From Bacteroidota bacterium (lineage in GTDB: Bacteria > Bacteroidota > Bacteroidia > Cytophagales > Cyclobacteriaceae): 7,261 nt of DNA. Positions 4,486 through 7,261 of this stretch are shown piece by piece. The notes beneath the pieces are model-generated. The model was given only the letters and a program-made list of their open reading frames with translations. It made no database searches and had not been told where the DNA came from. The position numbers and the translations under genes are program-made. Each line of letters starts with the position of its first letter. Positions within the stretch are counted from its first letter, which is position 1. Location: assembly GCA_023417955.1 (NCBI GenBank), contig JAEZDW010000370.1:1-7261 (forward strand). Reading direction: 5' to 3'.

Positions 4486-7261
4486 ATGTTCAAGTTAATT
4501 AAAGGAGCTCTCCAGAAACCTGTCTCCGTAGTGGTCGGTGTAATGGCAATTGTGTTTTTTGCATTTCTTTCTTTGCGCAGTATACCGGTCGATATTTTTC
4601 CCGATCTCGATCTGCCAACCATTTACGTCGTTCAACCCTACGGTGGTATGGCGCCTGACCAGATGGACGGTTTTATTACAACGCGCTATCAGGATCACTT
4701 TCTTTATGTTTCGGGTGTTCGTGACGTTGAAGTGAAGACGATTCAGGGGATGTCGCTGATTAAGTTGCAGTTTTATCCCGGCACGGATATGGCGCAGGCA
4801 GCGGCCGAAGTTGCCAACAACGTGTCGCGCGCGAAAGCATATATGCCGGAGGGAACGGTGCCACCACAGGTTATCCGTTTCGATGCAAGTTCAGTGCCGG
4901 TAGGTCAGCTTGTGTTTTCAAGTACAACGCGTACGCTGAACGAAATTCAGGATTTTGCGAGTTCTCGCATAAGACCGATGTTTTCAAAGATTGAAGGTGT
5001 ATCGAGTCCGCCGCCACTCGGAGGTAACCAGCGCACGATTGTGATCAGAATCGATCCGTCACGCCTCAGAAGTTATAAACTGACACCTGAAGAAGTTATC
5101 CGTGCCGTTGGTGTGAACAATCAACCATCACCCGCAGGTAATATCCGGATGGGCGATCGCACGCTGATGACGCCGGTGAACTCGCTCATCGACAAACCGG
5201 AAGAATTTTTGAACGTCCCGGTTCGTGTCGGATCGGGGCCAACGGTATTCATACGCGATATCGGAACAGTTGAAGACGCTGCCGATATAACAGTGGGCTA
5301 CGCGCTGGTTCAGGGGCGGCGCGCGGTTTACATCCCTGTCGTAAAAAAATCGGATGCGTCTACCTTATCGGTCGTCAGCAACATTCGCAATTCGCTGCCG
5401 ACGTTGCAGAATGCGTTACCTGAAGATGTAAAGGTCTCTTACGAGTTCGACCAATCTACTTATGTAACCAACTCATTAAAAAGTCTCATAACAGAAGGTG
5501 CATTAGGTGCGTTGCTGACCGGGTTGATGGTTCTGCTGTTCCTGAGGGATTGGCGAAGCGTTGTTATTGTTGTGCTGACTATTCCGATTTCAATCCTGTG
5601 CGCGATCATATTGCTGAACCTTTTTGGTCAGACGATCAATATTATGACGTTGAGTGGTCTTGCATTGTCTGTAGGAATTCTTGTCGATCAGGCTACCGTT
5701 ACGATTGAGAACATTCACCAGCATCTCGAAATGAAGAAACCACTTGCTGTGGCGGTATGGGATGCCTGTAAAGAAATCGTGTTTCCTGAATTACTGATTT
5801 TGCTTTCGATACTTGCGGTCTTTGCACCCGCGTTCGTAATGAGCGGAATTCCGAAGTCAATGTTCCTGCCGTTGTCACTGGCGGTGGGCTTTGCCATGAT
5901 CGCGTCCTTCCTGCTTTCGCAGACATTTGTTCCGGTCCTCGCAAACTGGCTTCTCAAACAAAACCATGAGCACCACGATGGAACCCTGGCGCTTGACCAC
6001 GAGGAAGCAGAGACTCTAATCTGGGAAACGGATCACATAGGTAATAAGACTGCGTTCGAGCGATTCAAACATCGTTACCTGCGCGTTCTTGAAAAGGTTT
6101 TCAAACGCGGCAAGTTCTGGATTTTCACGTACCTGGGTACATCTGCGGTAATCATTGTGGCTGCATTCTTTTTTATTGGTACCGATATTCTTCCAAAGGC
6201 AAACGGCAGGCAGTTTCAACTTCGCATCAAGGCCACGGACGGAACAAGAGTCGAGAGGACGGAGGAGATCACGCTTCGTGTGCTTGATCTTATCAGGGAA
6301 GAAGTCGGGAGGGAGAACGTTGACATTTCTTCAGCGTACGTTGGTAACGTTCCGACAAGCTATGGCACGTCGCAGATTTTCGTTTTCAACAGCGGTCCAC
6401 ACGAGGCTGTAATTCAGGTATCGCTGAACAAGAGTTATAAGGTAAAGATCGATGACCTCAAGGAACGATTACGAAATCGCATAGGCAGCGCACTGCCTTC
6501 GTTGCGACTCTCATTCGAGCCTATCGAACTCGTTGACAAAATCATGAGTCAGGGTGCATCCACGCCTCTTGAGGTAAACGTTGCCGCGCGTGACATTCGC
6601 GAAGCCGAGAAATTCGCGAAAAAGATTATGGCGGAAATGCAGAAAATCAATTTTCTCCGTGACGTACAAATTGCACAACCGATGTCTTACCCTATCCTGC
6701 GAATCGAAATGGATCGCGAGCGCGCAGGCCAAATGGGCGTAACGCCGACGCAGGTTGCACGATCATTGGTTGCAGCAACTTCGTCAAGCCGGTTTACTGA
6801 CAAGAATCTTTGGCTCGACAATACAAAGGGACTCGCCTATCAGGTGCAAATCCAGATTCCGGAATACGAGATGAATTCAGTCGACGATATCAGGAATATT
6901 CCATTAAAGAGTGGTGAGCTTCGTCCGACGCTAACCGATGTTGCGTCTTTGACTGAAGAAGTTGGACCGGGACAGTATGATCGTTCAGGTCCGAACCGGC
7001 TTGTGACAATCACGGCCAACCTGCACAGGATCGATCTCGGGACCGCGAGCAAAGCCGTTGAGAAGGCAATCAGAGACGCGGGGGAGACACCTCGTGGGAT
7101 GGTAGTCGACTTCAAGGGTCAGGTGCGTTTGCTGAAGGAAACGCTGAGTAGTTTACAGGGTGGGCTTGCGATTGCAGTCGTGATCATTTTTCTGATGCTG
7201 GCTGCAAATTTCCAGTCGTTTAAGTTGTCGCTCACAATTCTTTCGTCGATTCCCGCGGTAC
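4486..7261 (+). CDS. RND-family inner-membrane efflux pump (3' end outside window)
   Basis: An open frame starts at ATG 4486 and runs off the right edge, giving 925 codons of an expected 1000-1100. It is a proton-driven inner-membrane exporter of the AcrB/CusA superfamily. TM1 is at about residues 13-32, followed by the hallmark IPVDIFPDLDLPTIYV. A first periplasmic porter/docking region runs to about 330. TM2 (LLTGLMVLLFLRDW), TM3 and TM4 follow, with TM4 carrying GILVDQATVTIENIH. TM5 and TM6 lie at about 425-485. A histidine- and acid-rich linker (491-517) precedes TM7 (about 544-563), then a second periplasmic region, and TM8 begins near 890. The TM4 pair that is Asp-Asp in AcrB is Asp401-Gln402 here. 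The TM10 lysine cannot be seen. No Shine-Dalgarno motif is obvious in the 10-bp gap after the TolC-type gene, which suggests translational coupling. The family is certain. Whether the substrate is a drug, metal or lipid-like compound is undetermined. Confidence 0.96.
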   Translation, partial: MFKLIKGALQKPVSVVVGVMAIVFFAFLSLRSIPVDIFPDLDLPTIYVVQPYGGMAPDQMDGFITTRYQDHFLYVSGVRDVEVKTIQGMSLIKLQFYPGTDMAQAAAEVANNVSRAKAYMPEGTVPPQVIRFDASSVPVGQLVFSSTTRTLNEIQDFASSRIRPMFSKIEGVSSPPPLGGNQRTIVIRIDPSRLRSYKLTPEEVIRAVGVNNQPSPAGNIRMGDRTLMTPVNSLIDKPEEFLNVPVRVGSGPTVFIRDIGTVEDAADITVGYALVQGRRAVYIPVVKKSDASTLSVVSNIRNSLPTLQNALPEDVKVSYEFDQSTYVTNSLKSLITEGALGALLTGLMVLLFLRDWRSVVIVVLTIPISILCAIILLNLFGQTINIMTLSGLALSVGILVDQATVTIENIHQHLEMKKPLAVAVWDACKEIVFPELLILLSILAVFAPAFVMSGIPKSMFLPLSLAVGFAMIASFLLSQTFVPVLANWLLKQNHEHHDGTLALDHEEAETLIWETDHIGNKTAFERFKHRYLRVLEKVFKRGKFWIFTYLGTSAVIIVAAFFFIGTDILPKANGRQFQLRIKATDGTRVERTEEITLRVLDLIREEVGRENVDISSAYVGNVPTSYGTSQIFVFNSGPHEAVIQVSLNKSYKVKIDDLKERLRNRIGSALPSLRLSFEPIELVDKIMSQGASTPLEVNVAARDIREAEKFAKKIMAEMQKINFLRDVQIAQPMSYPILRIEMDRERAGQMGVTPTQVARSLVAATSSSRFTDKNLWLDNTKGLAYQVQIQIPEYEMNSVDDIRNIPLKSGELRPTLTDVASLTEEVGPGQYDRSGPNRLVTITANLHRIDLGTASKAVEKAIRDAGETPRGMVVDFKGQVRLLKETLSSLQGGLAIAVVIIFLMLAANFQSFKLSLTILSSIPAV

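Overview
The window looks like chromosomal DNA from a Gram-negative bacterium, most likely of the Bacteroidota or a close relative (Bacteroidota/Chlorobi/Ignavibacteria group). The main reason is a TonB-dependent receptor carrying an N-terminal carboxypeptidase-regulatory-like domain ahead of the plug, an architecture typical of that group. Weak or absent Shine-Dalgarno sequences fit the same origin. The phylum is an inference from architecture and was not tested by any search.

Layout, left to right, main genes on the + strand. (1) Positions 2-127 are the last 41 codons of an upstream gene, too short to name. (2) Positions 128-269 are a short intergenic stretch with two small RNA-type hairpins, one with a GAAA tetraloop. 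(3) Positions 270-2768 encode a complete outer-membrane TonB-dependent receptor. (4) Positions 2769-3080 are a 312-bp gap. It holds a 40-codon minus-strand gene remnant that stops just past the receptor's stop codon, and an interrupted inverted repeat with an A-rich loop. (5) Positions 3081-4475 encode a TolC-family outer-membrane efflux protein. (6) From 4486 to the end of the window runs the first 925 codons of an RND-family inner-membrane efflux pump, still open at the edge.

The TolC-type channel and the RND pump are 10 bp apart and almost certainly form one operon. Together they would supply the outer-membrane exit duct and the proton-driven inner-membrane engine of a tripartite exporter. 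The third part, the periplasmic adaptor (membrane fusion protein), is not between them and must lie downstream or elsewhere. The receptor may or may not belong to the same unit, because the 312-bp gap separates it from the efflux genes.

The most interesting points are in the pump. The paired aspartates of the TM4 proton relay are changed to Asp-Gln (D401-Q402), and the TM6-TM7 cytoplasmic linker is rich in histidine and acidic residues. Otherwise this is an ordinary envelope-transport region. I see no evidence of a mobile element, CRISPR array, tRNA, rRNA or clearly new system.
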